From assembly GCA_014621425.1 (NCBI GenBank), contig JAANBB010000013.1:186001-250000 (forward strand): 64,000 bases of DNA. The letters are read 5' to 3'. Positions within the stretch are counted from its first letter, which is position 1. Each line of letters opens with the position of its first letter. A program made the translations under genes and the position numbers. The DNA is from Cylindrodendrum hubeiense (taxonomy: Eukaryota > Ascomycota > Sordariomycetes > Hypocreales > Nectriaceae). A model generated the notes under the pieces. The model did no database searches. It had not been told where the DNA came from and worked only from the letters and a program-made list of their open reading frames with translations. Positions 47,272 to 59,814 of this stretch are shown here, in pieces.

Positions 47272-48659
47272 CGTGTCTCAATTGTCTGTACACATACAAC
47301 TGAGTGAAACAGGTTGATCGGTAGGTGGGAGGGGGGCATCTTTTAATGCCTTCGACTGATGATAAATTCAAAGAATGAGGCCGAAAACGCATCAACTATG
47401 ATCATTTCACCTTGCGAATTTACTAGGTTGACTTAGACTAGTTCAGATCCTTCAACCATACTATCACACCCTAACCCGTCGGGCGAACGTGCCATCTGAT
47501 GCTTGGCAAGGCTAAGTAATGCCGATTGCCGCGTGGAACGAATCCATAGCCGCGGTGATTTTTAGCTGTACCTGATAAACCTGGCCTATCGCCTAAAGTG
47601 GAAGGTCACCTCTGTGGATGAAATTCATGGAAAATCTTACGTGAGATCAACCCTAGTAGGTAGGCCAGTCAATCCGACGCTGTGTTCTTAGAGCGCACTA
47701 GAAATATGTCTTCTAACAATCAGAAGACCCTAGACTTGGCCCCCTGGTATGACAGGCCATTTAATTGCCATGTTGCCTAGATTTTGACCAGCACCTGTGC
47801 CTGTGACCAATTTTGTGGAATGATGCAACTACGGGCCGGATCCTTCGCCAATTCGTCAAATCCCACCATACAACCCCCGGAATCAACATTGACTATCCAC
47901 TTATATCTTATGACAACCTGTGATTAGTGGATACTAAAGCTTGATTTTCACTGTAGTCCTGTTGAGAAATATGGGATTTGGGACTTCTGCTGTCGCTTCC
48001 GGGGATGAAAGAACTATCCGTCCTTCCTTCAACCACTATTCAGGCAGAAAATGGGTCGGAAGTGTCACGAGTATGTCAGATGTGTGTATTCTGCATCCAA
48101 AAAAAAAAATTGTTCACATGACTTATCTCGGTCTCGCTCAATTATCAGACCAGCGATGCCCAGGATACGACAGGAGAGCACAGGACAAATTCCGAGGGGT
48201 GCTAGAACGTCTCGCTCAAAACGAGTCTTAAGATAGTGGAGCATTATTACAGCTTCATACCCTGCAAGGAAACACTGCCAGAGGTTCTTCCGGCAATGTT
48301 TGGATTTTTTTAAGGTTAGCGTTGGCGGTAACCAGGGCCTCGGATTACGCGTCCTTATCCTTCCAATCCAATTCAGTGCTTTGAAATCCACCAGTTTTTC
48401 GCGAGCGCCTCCTTTCGCACCCCTTCAATATTGATTCGCATCCTCTCGGGCTTTCGTTCACTCCAAAAGCTTGCACTGTAAATTCTGAGCAAGGCTCAGC
48501 TGCAGAGCGCAGGTGTCGTCCAGATCTACCAACTGTCGAAGGCTAGTAGCACGGTAAAGCATGTGAGAGGCCCGAGACAATTCACAGTGGTGTTCGTCAA
48601 ATCTTTCAATCTTCCATGTCGCTGTTTATTCTGTTTCTTCCTTTTTCTATAAGCCATTT
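47272..48659. other. Intergenic, nothing identified
   Basis: About 1.4 kb of non-coding DNA hold the promoter of the large secreted-protein gene on the left. No gene is supported. Confidence 0.4.
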
Positions 48660-49570
48660 TCTCTTTTTTTAGGCTCAGCATCATGACTCTTGTAGTCCCT
48701 CTTCAGTGCCTACTATTTTCCCAGCATTACGGCCAGAGGCATCCCAAGCTACGTTCTCATGAAGGCTCCATTTATCGGAGTGAGCACGTCCAACGAGAGA
48801 TTCAACACCAAGCAGCGCGAGACTCTCACCAGTCTCTCGACGGCCGTGTGGGGCGCAGAAGGCTATCTAGGATACCTGCACACACCTCTTGGACTCCTTC
48901 GTTTATGCTTGCACTCGTTTCAGTAAAGCTGCAATAGTGATGGTGATTGTCGGATGAGAGCTGTTGCGCACCAGAGCTACTCACATCAGTTGTGACATTC
49001 TGGAAGTACGAAAATGGTGCAATCCTCCTCGTCTTGCCATCCGAGCTCGCTAGCGCCATTGGCGGAGACACCGTGACGGATATCATAAACTTGTAGTTCA
49101 GAAATGGTATTCTGACTTGCTAAGGAGCTTCTTCAGGTACTTAATGCCAATCATTTTTATCGGTGTGATGTTCCTGGCCTGGACACTGGTTCCGTCTCAT
49201 GCAGCTGGCCGTAAGAAGCAAGCATTGACATCGTCATTCGCTTTCGTGGCGCATTGCGTTGGAAATATTATTGGCTGCCAGGTGTTTCTGTCTAAACAAG
49301 CCATAAGTTCGTCGTGCAATGGCTTATAAAAGGAATAATAAAAGTTTAAACAACTATCTTCACACTTACACTCCCAGCCCTGATATTTCACGGCCATTAC
49401 TACCTGTATCCTCTGTTTGGGAGTCAAACTTCCCCTATCGGAGGCAGGCGAATGCTAATTGTTTGGCGCAACCACACTAGGGACAGGCAACTTCATGAGC
49501 AGGGCATTTCGGAAGACGAAAAAGTCAGGCGCGCTAAAGTCCTTGGCCAACAAAACAAGACCAGTTTTGA
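48660..49570 (+). pseudogene. Decayed Dal5-type (allantoate permease family) MFS transporter
   Basis: Fragments in different frames on the plus strand match successive parts of an anion:cation symporter of the allantoate permease family. The segment about 49117-49320 reads MPIIFIGVMFLAW, then HAAGRKKQALTSSFAF and HCVGNIIG, which corresponds to TM regions near the end of the family. The segment about 49452-49560 reads RNHTRDRQLHEQGISEDEKV, then KVLGQQNKTSFE, the conserved cytosolic tail. Upstream, near 48756-48850, a patch (VSTSNERFNTKQRE) could be the loop of the same protein. Stops and frame changes separate these pieces and no intron plan restores them, so the gene is a relic. Expected upstream parts are not recognisable. 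Confidence 0.55.
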
Positions 49571-51569
49571 AACCATCCTCGTGCTACACAGACACACCTT
49601 AGCTCTTTCAGGTTAATAATTATGCCTGCTACGGCTTTTGTCTACTACGTAAAGGAAGGGGATAACGCAAGCCAGGTGTTTGGGTGCCGGGCTACGCCTC
49701 ACCTCAGCTAGAGAGAGATCGGGAAAAGAATGGTTGAAGAGTGGAAGGATGGAATAGGAGGGAAAATTCTGGTCGATAAGGATGTGCTCGAGGTGGCAAC
49801 ACAGACACAGTCGTTCTTTGTGTGCCTCAACCATCACGGCAATTCCAACACGTACCCTAGAGCCCGCATCGGCATTCGAGACAGACAGGGCCCATGCACC
49901 CAATCCTGTGAAAGCGTTACTGCATGAAAAACAACCACAAAAGTGGGGCAGTAGGGCCGAGCAAGATAGCATTCATTTCTTGCCTCTGGCGATTGGGGAT
50001 CTGCTCATGACGTAGCTGGCCCCATTGTGCTGCAGCTAAGGAGGCTGAGGATAAAGCGGATCTTGTGGGTCGGGCCACTGCAGCTATCGTGTACAATCAT
50101 CCACCGTTTTGCCGGTGTGACCAAGTTCTTGGCACATTAGGCGAGAGGGTGTCTCCTCTTGTCGAATTATGCTGGACCCGCAAGCACCTGTTCAGGGCGG
50201 CCAAGACAGTATCAAACTCTTTTCCTAAATGAGGATCTTGTAGCCGAACGTGTTGACCTTTTGCGCTGGACTTCATATACGCCCCACTATGGGACGGAAC
50301 GGGGAAAAGCGGCTGTAATGTAGTCGTAGCTTCGGGCGGCGGAACTGAGTTGTGGGACAGGAATATTCGCATGTACACATCGACGGCTAAGTACAGAGAG
50401 AGGGTGCCACACGATCGATGGAGTATCTGATGGCCAAGTCACTCAGCCGTTGGGTTAGTCCATCTTTGACGAGCAGCTTCGCATAGATCACTCGAAGAAC
50501 AGTAGTGAAACGCGTCATATTGCTGACGAATTCCATGTGGCTGGGTATTTCAGATTAGCAATTAAGCTTAAGTGCAAATCATCCATGATTGGCACAGGTC
50601 GCGATTCTCGCTATCTCTTCCACATTGGCAAGCATTACAAATATGCCAAGCAAGGCGCAATGGGCTGTGTAATGTATGTTTAGATTTCTCCACAAAAGTT
50701 TGCTAGACACGTGGGACCAAAACGCCGCCGTACAACCCACTTAGGTACGCCTTGCATTGTTCAGCTTTCGCGATTTTGGCGATTAGCTTGGACCATCGGA
50801 GACATTCTTTCCACACCGAATTCTGCCGTAGCATCAGCACACAAGTTCCCCCTCATGTACCAGTCTTAGTGTATCTTAGTAATGCCCTTATCTTTGCCTG
50901 TGCTCTGCGTCGGTAATGCCTCGCCAATCAATGGTTATCGGACTCTTCCCCTGTATCTTTGCAGTACTGCATACCCAACATACCTATAGCACGATACTTG
51001 GCGGTACTGACGTCAACCCCCACACATCCACCAGTAAGTGTGCAGGATCCGTCGACATGCAGGGTCGGACTAGACAGCTGTCACTGATTTTGGTACTTTT
51101 GGGGAAGGGGGCTGACTATAGGAAGGCGAGTGCCCGCCACGCGTCCACCGAGAATGAGGCCGGAAGACGGACGAGGCTCGTCGCAGTGGAAATGGTACAT
51201 CTGGAGAGGCAAGCGGTGAATTAGGGAGCACACGACATAATTCTACACTCATTTCTCGTGTCTGCCTTTTGATCCACCTCGCTGGTGGCGAGTGATACCA
51301 AGAAGCTTTATGGTAACCGAGGTGGCCTGATTCAAATACTAAACAGCGCACACCGTCTCTTTTGCAAAATCCAAGGCCTCGGTCGCTTTGGAATATGATA
51401 GACCACGTAAGTCCCACATTTACGGGTTTGCAAAGACATACTGACGCTTCACCTTCGATAGCGAGGAGCATATGCGCTTGTGCCCGGCAATGAAGCCTCG
51501 TATACTGACACCCGTATCGACGCTCGGCTTCATAAGACGTTCGCATGCCTCGCAGGCAACCTACAACCA
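49571..51569. other. Gene-poor region, nothing identified
   Basis: About 2 kb hold only short frames without recognisable protein features. It lies between the permease relic and the GT91-like gene and may contain further decayed sequence. Confidence 0.4.
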
Positions 51570-53276
51570 ATGCGTCCAAAACGCCGAATTCTGTTGTTGA
51601 TTGTTACCGCTGCCTTGGTATTCTTCACCATTTTAACCCATCAAGCCACTGTCAGGTCTCCATTGTCGATCAGCGAGCCTTTTGAACACCTCGACGCTAT
51701 CCATTTGGACAACTTGGCGGCCCCTCTAGCCGGCCACTTCTTCAGTACCATCGGCAATGAAAAAACCTTTGTCGTCGGCGACCATCACGCAGTCTCGGGT
51801 AATTACCCGCGCAAGTACAAATGGATCGACCCGTACTCGAGACAACCGTTTGTAAAGGTCATGCGCACAAACGGCATGAACAACAACGCGATGGGGAGGA
51901 TGCCGAAAGGGAGCCCATACGACGTATTGGTCATAGCGAGGGGACGGAATGACAAGTATATTGACCCAACAGAGGGTATCGCGTATGCCAATCTCACCGT
52001 CGTTGGGTAATTACTCACCACCAGTGCAATGAATAGAACTCGCTAACCAAGACGTCTCTCGTTGGCAGCTTTTTTGCCAATTTTGATCCGACAACAGGGC
52101 AGTGGCGGCGAGCAGGCCCCGAGCCGTACGTTCTTAACCTCCCCGTCTGGAGGCAGTTTCCTCGACCTTGTTCGAATCTTGTCAACGGCGGTCCTGCAGA
52201 TCCGCGGTTCATTTGGTCTGACGCAGGCGAGCCGCTCGCAGTTATTGGCACGAGCTCGAGGGTTCCGGGTGTATGCAAGGCCGTTGGGCTCATCGATCTG
52301 CGGGCTGCCTGGCCTGGCCTGAAAAAACACCTTGAGGAGATCGGGTACGGTGACATTCCAATTCGATTCGACACCTTCACCGAGGTCGGCAAGGCGAGCA
52401 AGAAGGAACGCTTTGAGAAGAATTGGGCACCGTTCTTCCCTGGCCCAAAACCCGCTACACGAGAGCTATCGTGGTTCTCGTCGTTCATCGGCTCATGGCG
52501 GAAGCACCTTGCACCGTCGACATGGCCGCACTTTGCTTCTCAGATCATGCATCGATCCATCCTCAAGGTTGACACTGCTCTTGATACAAGTAAGAGATCG
52601 CCAGATTCTTACGTCTTGGCGAAAGAAATCGACCTTTCTCTACACAAAAGTTCCCCGCTCTCTGTTGCGAATTCGGCTTGTCTGGTAGATTCGTTGCCGC
52701 ATACATGGAACCCAAGGGCGCTCCATCAGGCAACACCATTCTACCGCGTAACCTTATGTCCTCGAGGACGTGTATTCCAAGTCAACGAAATACAGTTCTT
52801 TTGGGTCTTATTCACTACAAGAAGTCACGTAAAAGCTATCGCAGGTGAGTTGCATATACTCATATACGTATGGGAATGTCTCATTAACCACAGCGGCTTT
52901 AAGAATGTTTGTGACAATGAGCACCGTCGCACCCTTCGAGATTATATCCGTGTCACCCCCGTTACATTTTGGTAAGCATGCCAGTCTTCTATCCGCAGGC
53001 AGAGCTGAGACTGACTAATTGTTCTCGGCAGGCTCTGTCGAAATTGACAAAAACGTCGTCTTTTCCGTCTCTATGGCCTTCCTACCTACGAAGAGTACGG
53101 TAGAGCTAGAAGAAGGGGGGTCCCCTTTCAAGAGGTCACAGGATTATCCGGGCGGTTATCTTAACCACGGATGGCTGGACGATACAGTTGTGGTTGGTGC
53201 GGGACTCCGTGATGAGGCATACGGCAGTGTCCATTTGAGTGTGAGCACTGCACTTCACGGTCACACTGTGTGTTGA
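51570..53276 (+). CDS. GT91-like (beta-mannosyltransferase type) membrane protein with probable 1-nt deletion
   Basis: Exons 51570-52006, 52069-52844, 52904-52971 and 53032-53276 sum to 1526 bases, one short of a multiple of three. The N-terminus has a basic MRPKRR start and a single membrane anchor (residues about 6-23), as in Golgi type II enzymes. Blocks such as ANLTVVGFFANFD, KNWAPFFPGP, HQATPFYRVTLCPRG, RNTVLLGLIHYKK, PFEIISVSPPLHF and NHGWLDDTVVVGAGL resemble family 91 glycosyltransferases, which add beta-linked mannose in yeasts and occur in some filamentous fungi. The block CPRG and the block RNTVLLGL are in different frames separated by nothing but a point near 52767, consistent with loss of a single base. 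If real, the allele is truncated after about 375 residues. The family assignment is from remembered patterns, not a search. Confidence 0.58.
52766..52768 (+). other. Probable 1-nt deletion site in the GT91-like gene
   Basis: The frame reading CPRG ends at GG (52766-52767), and the frame reading TCIPSQRNTVLLGL begins at 52768. A single added base here would make the whole gene open and divisible by three, so a base has probably been lost. Confidence 0.6.
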
Positions 53277-54655
53277 AAGATAATGGCCGTGAAGTAAATA
53301 TTGTACATAATATATTAATATAAGAATCGAGCAGATGCTTAGTTGTTCGTTTTCAGTGTCGGAAGCAGGCCGGCATGATAAAGAGCATGATGCGGGGTCA
53401 AGTTACACATTGCTCTTTTGCTGTGTTCTAAAAATCAACATCCGCCTTCCCTCCCATTCTCCAAATTGAATGTCTTGGAGCTGAAGGCAGTAATTTTTCA
53501 TGGCCCAAGCCTTACGATGTCGACTCTTCAGAGTGATGACCATATGATTTGGTTACACGCTTCACAGGGCTACCAAGTCGCCGTGTCTGCCATCGCAAAA
53601 TTCAGGTTCGTAGCAATACAAACTAGATCTGACTATTAATGTACTAAAATACCTGAAAGTATGACGTGTTAAGTAAAGCCTCACTTATTAAGTCCAGAAG
53701 ACCCAATCATTTACACTCACTGATGAGCCCGAGAGGTACTCACTCAATGGGCGTCGCGCCGGACATACTACATAAGTACTAGCTCAGCCAACCGCAAGTA
53801 TCTCTCCAAGCCAAATGTCGGTAGATTTCCACAGGTTTCCACAGATCTGCGCTGTAAGTGGATGACTCAACACACGTAAGCGGGAACTTAGAAGAGACAT
53901 GGCGGTTGACGCGGGAAGAGAATGGGAGTTCGGCAACTAAGACAGCCCCTCCAGCGACGTCACCATGAGTATATCCGGCAACAACTACCAGATGGAGAAA
54001 AAGATCACCTAGTCTCAGTCCATATCACTCCAACCCTACCGCATCCATACTCAGCCTGCCCCGGCTATCTTCCAGGATGTCGCTCAGGACCAGTTCCCCC
54101 AGAACGAGAGCAATGAATAGGAAGATTAGCTACAGAAATCGGGGGCATCTAAGCAGATTTAAATAGTGCGCAGTATGTTATAGGTTTTATCCGCCAGCGA
54201 CTACATCGATTCCCCTTTCTTAAAAACAAGAGCTCCCTATTGGAAAACTTTGTCCGGTGCTCGATAATGGTGGCTCTCCTATCCCCAGAAATTATCCAGT
54301 CTCACAGCTTCAGGCCAAGCCTTCGGGCCGAAGTAAGACCTTCTGGTCAGTCACATAGCTCTGGTCTAGTTTCACCGTTTCGGGGCCGTCTTACGTCCGA
54401 TAGTCTTAAATAATTGCCACAATTGGCTGAGTGAGTGAGACAGCCCTAAACTACTTTTAGTATGTGTTGGGTCAAGGCTGTTTTCTGTTTGACAAGTTGA
54501 ATATTCAGCCTGATCTAAATACAGTACTACGCATTTCACATATAAAAGAGGCTCCTTTACACTCGATTATACACCACTATTGCATTCAAGCACATTTAAC
54601 TGCCTTAACTTACCAGCCTTCTGCAATCTTCTACTACTACTTTTCACTCTCGAAA
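53277..54655. other. Intergenic, nothing identified
   Basis: About 1.4 kb without a supported gene. The last 200 bases hold the promoter and leader of the KP4 gene (ACTCTC/CAACT type leader). Confidence 0.4.
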
Positions 54656-55495
54656 ATGATTTTCGGAAAGAAGTTCCTCGCTCTAGCCACCTCTGCTTTT
54701 GCAGTGAGTGATGCCCTGGGCATTAACTGTCAGGGCAGCGGTCTCTGTGTCGGCAACAAAGGTACCCTCGGACAGGCCCAAGGCCAATTAAGGGGAATGG
54801 ACCAAAACCAGGTCTTCACCGATGGGCAGCATATCACGTGTGTCAAAACATCCAGCATCGGCGAGCCTTCACTTTGCATATTCTACCAAAAGACGAACGG
54901 CCGAAAGTGGACGGTAGGACAGACTGTCAACTTTGTGCAACAAATCCTGGACCACCATTGTACGGCCTGCGGCAGCGTCCCCACGGATTCCGGCAACAAT
55001 GTTAGCAACGGTGAACTTACCGCCAATATCGTGACAAACGCTCGCCGTGGCATGGACATGGTTCAGGCGAGTGTCAAACGGGAGGAGGTTCGGAAAGCTG
55101 CCAGAGAACAAGAGCCCCAAACGTTCAACAAGAGGGACGATGCCACCACGCTCTTGGCACGTGCTCTTGGCATCAACTGCCGTGGTAGCTCAACTTGTAA
55201 CATTGGTGGCCTCGCTCACAGTCCCTCTGGGAACCTCGAGAAGGTTAGAGACGCTGTTGCAGCAGGCCCAGATGGGAATTGGTCCAATGGACAGCAGATT
55301 GCCTGTGTGCCCCACGTTGCTGGCAGACTTTGCGCATTTTACCAGAACATCGGGTCTCGCACGTTCAATAAAGGGCAGTCTGTCACATATCTTGACCAGC
55401 TTAGAGCACATGGCTGCGGCGTCTGCGGCAGTATCCCAACCGATAGTGGCAACAACGTTGGCAATGGCGAGTTAACTGTTAACTATGTTAGTTAA
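54656..55495 (+). CDS. Secreted protein with two tandem KP4 killer-toxin-like domains
   Basis: An intronless gene of 279 residues. Residues 1-20 form a signal peptide. Two KP4-like domains follow at about 21-127 and 171-278. They align end to end: each begins LGINC and ends CGSxPTDSGNN followed by NGELT, and each carries six cysteines at matching spacing (25, 31, 62, 74, 102, 105; and 175, 181, 218, 226, 254, 257). Between them lies a 40-residue charged linker with Lys-Arg pairs at 141-142 and 159-160, which suit Kex2-type processing into two separate mature proteins. KP4 itself is a virally encoded killer protein of Ustilago that affects calcium channels, and ascomycetes such as Fusarium carry chromosomal KP4-like genes. 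A role in antagonism or in fungal-plant contact is inferred from that family. The 3' end is clean. Confidence 0.9.
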   Translation: MIFGKKFLALATSAFAVSDALGINCQGSGLCVGNKGTLGQAQGQLRGMDQNQVFTDGQHITCVKTSSIGEPSLCIFYQKTNGRKWTVGQTVNFVQQILDHHCTACGSVPTDSGNNVSNGELTANIVTNARRGMDMVQASVKREEVRKAAREQEPQTFNKRDDATTLLARALGINCRGSSTCNIGGLAHSPSGNLEKVRDAVAAGPDGNWSNGQQIACVPHVAGRLCAFYQNIGSRTFNKGQSVTYLDQLRAHGCGVCGSIPTDSGNNVGNGELTVNYVS

Positions 55496-57051
55496 ATAAA
55501 TGGCACACTCATGTTGCGTATTGGATGAATAGCGATCGCGGGAGTTACAAAGGATTGTGAGAGAGCCAGAAGACCATTGATAGGTAGAGTCATCAAGACG
55601 AACAATACGTGCGGTAATCTCAATAATCCCACTTTCATTAAGGCTTCTAGTTTTTCACATGTGCGATGGCTCCTTGCAATCTAATCCGAACTCACACTGC
55701 TTAGAGAAATTGGCTGATATGTGTAATCGACCCCCAACTCTGATTACAATTGATTGGACGGGTTACGGCCGTAATAAACTTACTCAATGCATGAGCTGAG
55801 ACATCTGACTCCGTCGCAACAAAATGCGCGCAAAACCCCAGCTATAGGGTAGCCACACCCTGGAAATTCCTGAACGTGTCTGAAACGAGCTGGTTTGAGA
55901 ACATGCTTTAGATACAATCTAACAACGGGCATTCCTTTCCTGAATTTTGTCACTCTCAAAAGCGACTTGGTTCAAACTCACGCGTGGTAGGAGATGTGAG
56001 GCGAATGGTGTTTCCGGACCTCGCGCTGGTTGCTGCGAGCGACAGCCGACCCAGCGGCCTCGAGATGCGGCGTACCTGTGCAATGAGCCAGGATAACCCT
56101 GGCAATGGACATGTTCAATTTGCTGGAGGACTCTGTGGCTGGTTCATCCTCACCCCAGTCATCATCCAATGTCCTGTGCAGGGCTGAATGCTGAGGGATT
56201 CTGCCAATTCGCGTCGCCAACCCTGGCAAGTCTGACCGTGCTACTAGGGCCCCTTGTCCTGTCTTCCTCACAACCTCGCAAGTGGAGGGAAAAATGGACG
56301 AGACATCCGTGCCTCCCGCCCTACAGACCCACACTGGGTGAAGCGATGGAACATCCCGTCAAGCCTGTCTCGGAGTTTGGACAAATGGCGGGATGTGTGG
56401 GTCTGGTGACATTCGTTGCAGCCTTCGAGGAGTCCATATTTCCAAGCTCAGAATTCCTACCTTGATTCTGGTACGTTATTCCGGGTACCTGTGCTGCGGA
56501 GAGTCCATGTTCTTTGTGAGAACTGGCCTCGGCGGAATGTATCCAAGACGTCATTTCTGCGAGAATTTGGGGCTCATCGACAGCCGCAAACTTGATTCAC
56601 CCCAGTCCGAGAACCGCGGATCCGTTCAGCAGCGCTAGTACGAAAACAATCGCGAGCGGTGAAATGGCACCTCAAGTAAGGCTTAGCTTGGCGACAAGTG
56701 CCTGTTAAAACAGGGGAACCCTGGCAGAACCACTAGGCGAGTTGCACGATTCGCATCCTTCGTGAGAATCTCACCCGTCTGCGTCATGACAAAATGGGGC
56801 CAGATGCAGCATTGGCGACTACAATTGGCTGGCACCGCTAATAACCGCCCCCAATTCTGGTGTACGACCAGGCAGGCGGAGGCTGTGGCAGTGGCACGTT
56901 CGGATGCTGTTCAGCCAATAATACTCGGTAGCACCTGGTAACACTGCTTCGAATTTAATCGGCGTAGCCCCTTCATACTCTAAAGTATTCTTGTCCCCTC
57001 CTTCCTCCCTTCGAGGGTCTGCGACGCTCTTTCACCTAAATTAATATCATA
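55496..57051. other. Intergenic, nothing identified
   Basis: About 1.55 kb lie between the KP4 gene and the kelch gene. Short frames at 55978-56554 have no family features. The final 60 bases are CT-rich, as in a fungal 5' leader. Confidence 0.4.
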
Positions 57052-58985
57052 ATGGGGCTGATACAGGTAACAGCCGCCTTCCTCACGGCCGTTTCCCTCG
57101 CCTCGGGCTATACGGAACCGCCCGCGAAGCTGGAGCGCCGATCAACTTCGAATGATACCTTTCGAAGACGAGCGCTACACGCAAGTGAGCACGCGACAGG
57201 CTCCCAACATTGAACAAGACCATCGTGTGCTAATATGCTTCTAGTCGCTGTGCTGGATGACCGCCTCTATATTGAAGGAGGAGAAATCTCCACGTGGAAT
57301 GAGACAGACGGAACCTTGGGCTTGTCTGTCACACGTACGGTTGAGTCAATGCCTAGACTCGGTACAAAATACTGACACAGTCACAGAAAACAGCACGCTT
57401 TACGTATCCTTGAAGTCATCGTGGACCAACGCTACCGTCGAGTTTACCGAGATCGATAAAGATGAGCCCCAACCTGCCAACAACCTGATGCTCTGGGCCG
57501 GCGCCGAATCCGACACATTGTATCGATGGGGTGGCGATGGTACCTACGGCTTTACCTACTTGGCCGACGATATTCACCTCTGGGCACTGAAGGATGACGC
57601 ATGGTCAGAAAAGTTGGCATCAAACGATGACTTCTTCTCGGATATTTACAGCGGCTCGACCGGAGGAGCGGCCGTTTGTGACGATATGGGCTTCTATGTT
57701 GGAGGATACGGAAGCGGCTCAACCGACGAGAGGCTCAGCGACACCGTATTCCCCGAGCGGATGCCGCTCCCGGGAATGCTGACCTACAACATGACGGAGC
57801 GGACGTGGGCAAACGAGTCGACCGTGCCGTTGAATTCCCCTACCGGAACCTGGATATCGGGCCAGGCACTTTGTGTGCCTGGGTTTGGATCGAGCTCTCT
57901 CGTCTTCGTCATCGGTGGTCAAACGACACCACGGACATCGGCTGCTAGGGTCGACGCTGATTTCACCGACTTCTCAAACATCACGTTCTACGACCCCGTC
58001 CAAAAGGAGTGGTATTGGCAGGAGGCCAGTGGAGATGTCCCCAGAGGCCGCGAGCTCTTCTGCGCGGTGGGTGTTCAGGGAAAAGACACCTACGATATGT
58101 GAGTACATTGATCCTCTATTTGCACTGGAATATCTAACGTGTCGATAAGATATGTCTACGGAGGGTTGGACCGTGCGACTGGTACACTGAGCGATGTCTC
58201 CGTATTGTCGATACCTAGCTTTCAATGGTTCAGTATCGACGTCTCGTCGCCTCCTAGGATGCACCACGCCTGCGCCCTCGTGGGTAAGAGTCAGATGCTT
58301 GTTTCTGGCGGCATTACTGGAGAATGGGTTTGGGATCAGCCTGACCCGTGGGCACAGGCCCTGGGAGTTTTTGACCTCAAGACCTGGGAGTGGAGCGACA
58401 AGTATGATGCAGATGCAGCTGCATACGACTCACCGGACACCATACTGGATTGGTACAATAAAGGGTGAGACTCTCCGACTTGATCGCGGCGACCACTTAT
58501 TCTAGATGCTAATTGTCGCAGAAACTATTACTCAGTTGACTGGAGTAGTGACGCAGTAAAGGAAATGTTTGGTACCGGTAAGATTCAATACCATTCGGTC
58601 TCGTGTTTGATGACAACTAACATTAAGGGTAGCTACGGTGTTCAGCAATTCTTCATCATCCTCCGATTCAGATTCGGATTCGGGTTCAGATTCAGACTCG
58701 TCTTCCTCGTCTTCCTCCTCATCGACCCCCGTCGGAGCAATTGCAGGTGGAACTATCGGTGGCGTCGCAGTTCTTGCCTTGGCTGGAGTTGCTTTCTTCT
58801 TATGGCGCCGGAAACAAAGGAAGAATGCGGCAACCCAGCCGCAAGAACTGCCGCCTGGTACTCCAAAGCAGGAGTTATCCTCCGAAACCCAATCTCCAAC
58901 TCCCAAGGTTGAAGAAGTTATCCCCGCCAACCCAATTGAGCTTCCTGGGGACCGAGAGCACAAGCCTATTGAACTACCCGGATAA
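57052..58985 (+). CDS. Kelch-type propeller membrane protein
   Basis: Six exons (57052-57184, 57245-57334, 57387-58098, 58150-58464, 58522-58577, 58633-58985) join in frame to 552 residues. A signal peptide covers residues 1-18. The ectodomain has kelch-like propeller blades, visible as paired Gly and Trp/Tyr positions (LYIEGGEISTW, YRWGGDG, FYVGGYG, VFVIGGQ, YVYGGLD, MLVSGGI). A Ser/Asp repeat stalk (about 440-465) precedes one transmembrane segment (AGGTIGGVAVLALAGVAFFL) and a basic stop-transfer WRRKQRK. The cytosolic tail ends with a short near-duplicated PIELPGD / PIELPG motif. Such proteins are common at fungal cell surfaces and may bind glycans or sense the wall, but no ligand is known to me. 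Exon 5 is only 56 bp. The intron ends are all consistent. Confidence 0.87.
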
Positions 58986-59670
58986 TCCGATGATGGGAGA
59001 TTGTTGGAAAGGTCATGTAGTTAAGCTTAGATATATCACATAATGGATGATTATCTATCAATTGCCCATACCAACTGATTCTTATGTTTAGTCATTTACG
59101 TTAACATGTACCTGTCTCGCCATTATTCTTCACAATCTGCAATTTGTGACCCTGGAGTCAATCTACGGTGCGTCGAACGTCAGGTACTATAAGTTAAATG
59201 TTGGTGCATTTGTTGGTAATCTTATTGTTGGTTGCATGTTTCCCCGATGGTGTGTTTGTCCTCTCTTGATGCAGCTGTGGCTGGACGAAGACTAACCCAA
59301 CAGCTATTACTTTGCACTCTCTCCAACAATCAAGAAAATGAGATTGGTGATCTTCCTCGAGTTTGGATGGTGATGTGATCGTGCTCTGAAGGGCAGTGTC
59401 CTCCATAATTCATTTGTTATCAAGCTACTTTTAGGATGTTTTCTGGTTGGTTCCATGGGTGCCGCACTGAATGATGAAGATGTGGTTGGTTATTCCGTTT
59501 TACACGAGTATCCTGACGAACATTGTGAAGTTGTCCTGTACCGGTTTCTGATCTTTCATAGCCACAATTGAATCAAATTGGTGCGGGAAAATTTTCCAAA
59601 TGGCGGAGAGAGATGTGTCTTCGTCCATTGAGCGGCCTGGTTCAATTCAGCTGACTCGAGGTCTTGGTCT

Positions 59671-59814
59671 CGGAGGGAAGGGGGAAGTGAATTGGCCCTG
59701 GAAGTGAATATGAGCTTTCTATTGGTCAGAATAAGCATACAGTTTTCGGCCTATTCTTTCTCCGCATTATGGAGCTATTCACTTCCCGGGCCAATTCACT
59801 TCCCCCCCCTCTGA
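59671..59814. mobile_element. MITE-like inverted-repeat element
   Basis: Two inverted arms, about 59680-59710 and 59776-59806, match over roughly 31 bp with only one or two mismatches (core AAGTGAATTGGCC and GAAGTGAATA on one arm, their complements on the other). The G-rich outer tips extend the match. The arms are separated by about 65 bp with no coding capacity. The size and structure fit a miniature inverted-repeat transposable element. I could not find a clear target-site duplication. The transcribed arms could also form a hairpin. Confidence 0.6.

Noticed and set aside
49613..50378. Short minus-strand frames between the relic permease and GT91-like gene
   Set aside because: No recognisable motifs and no splice structure.
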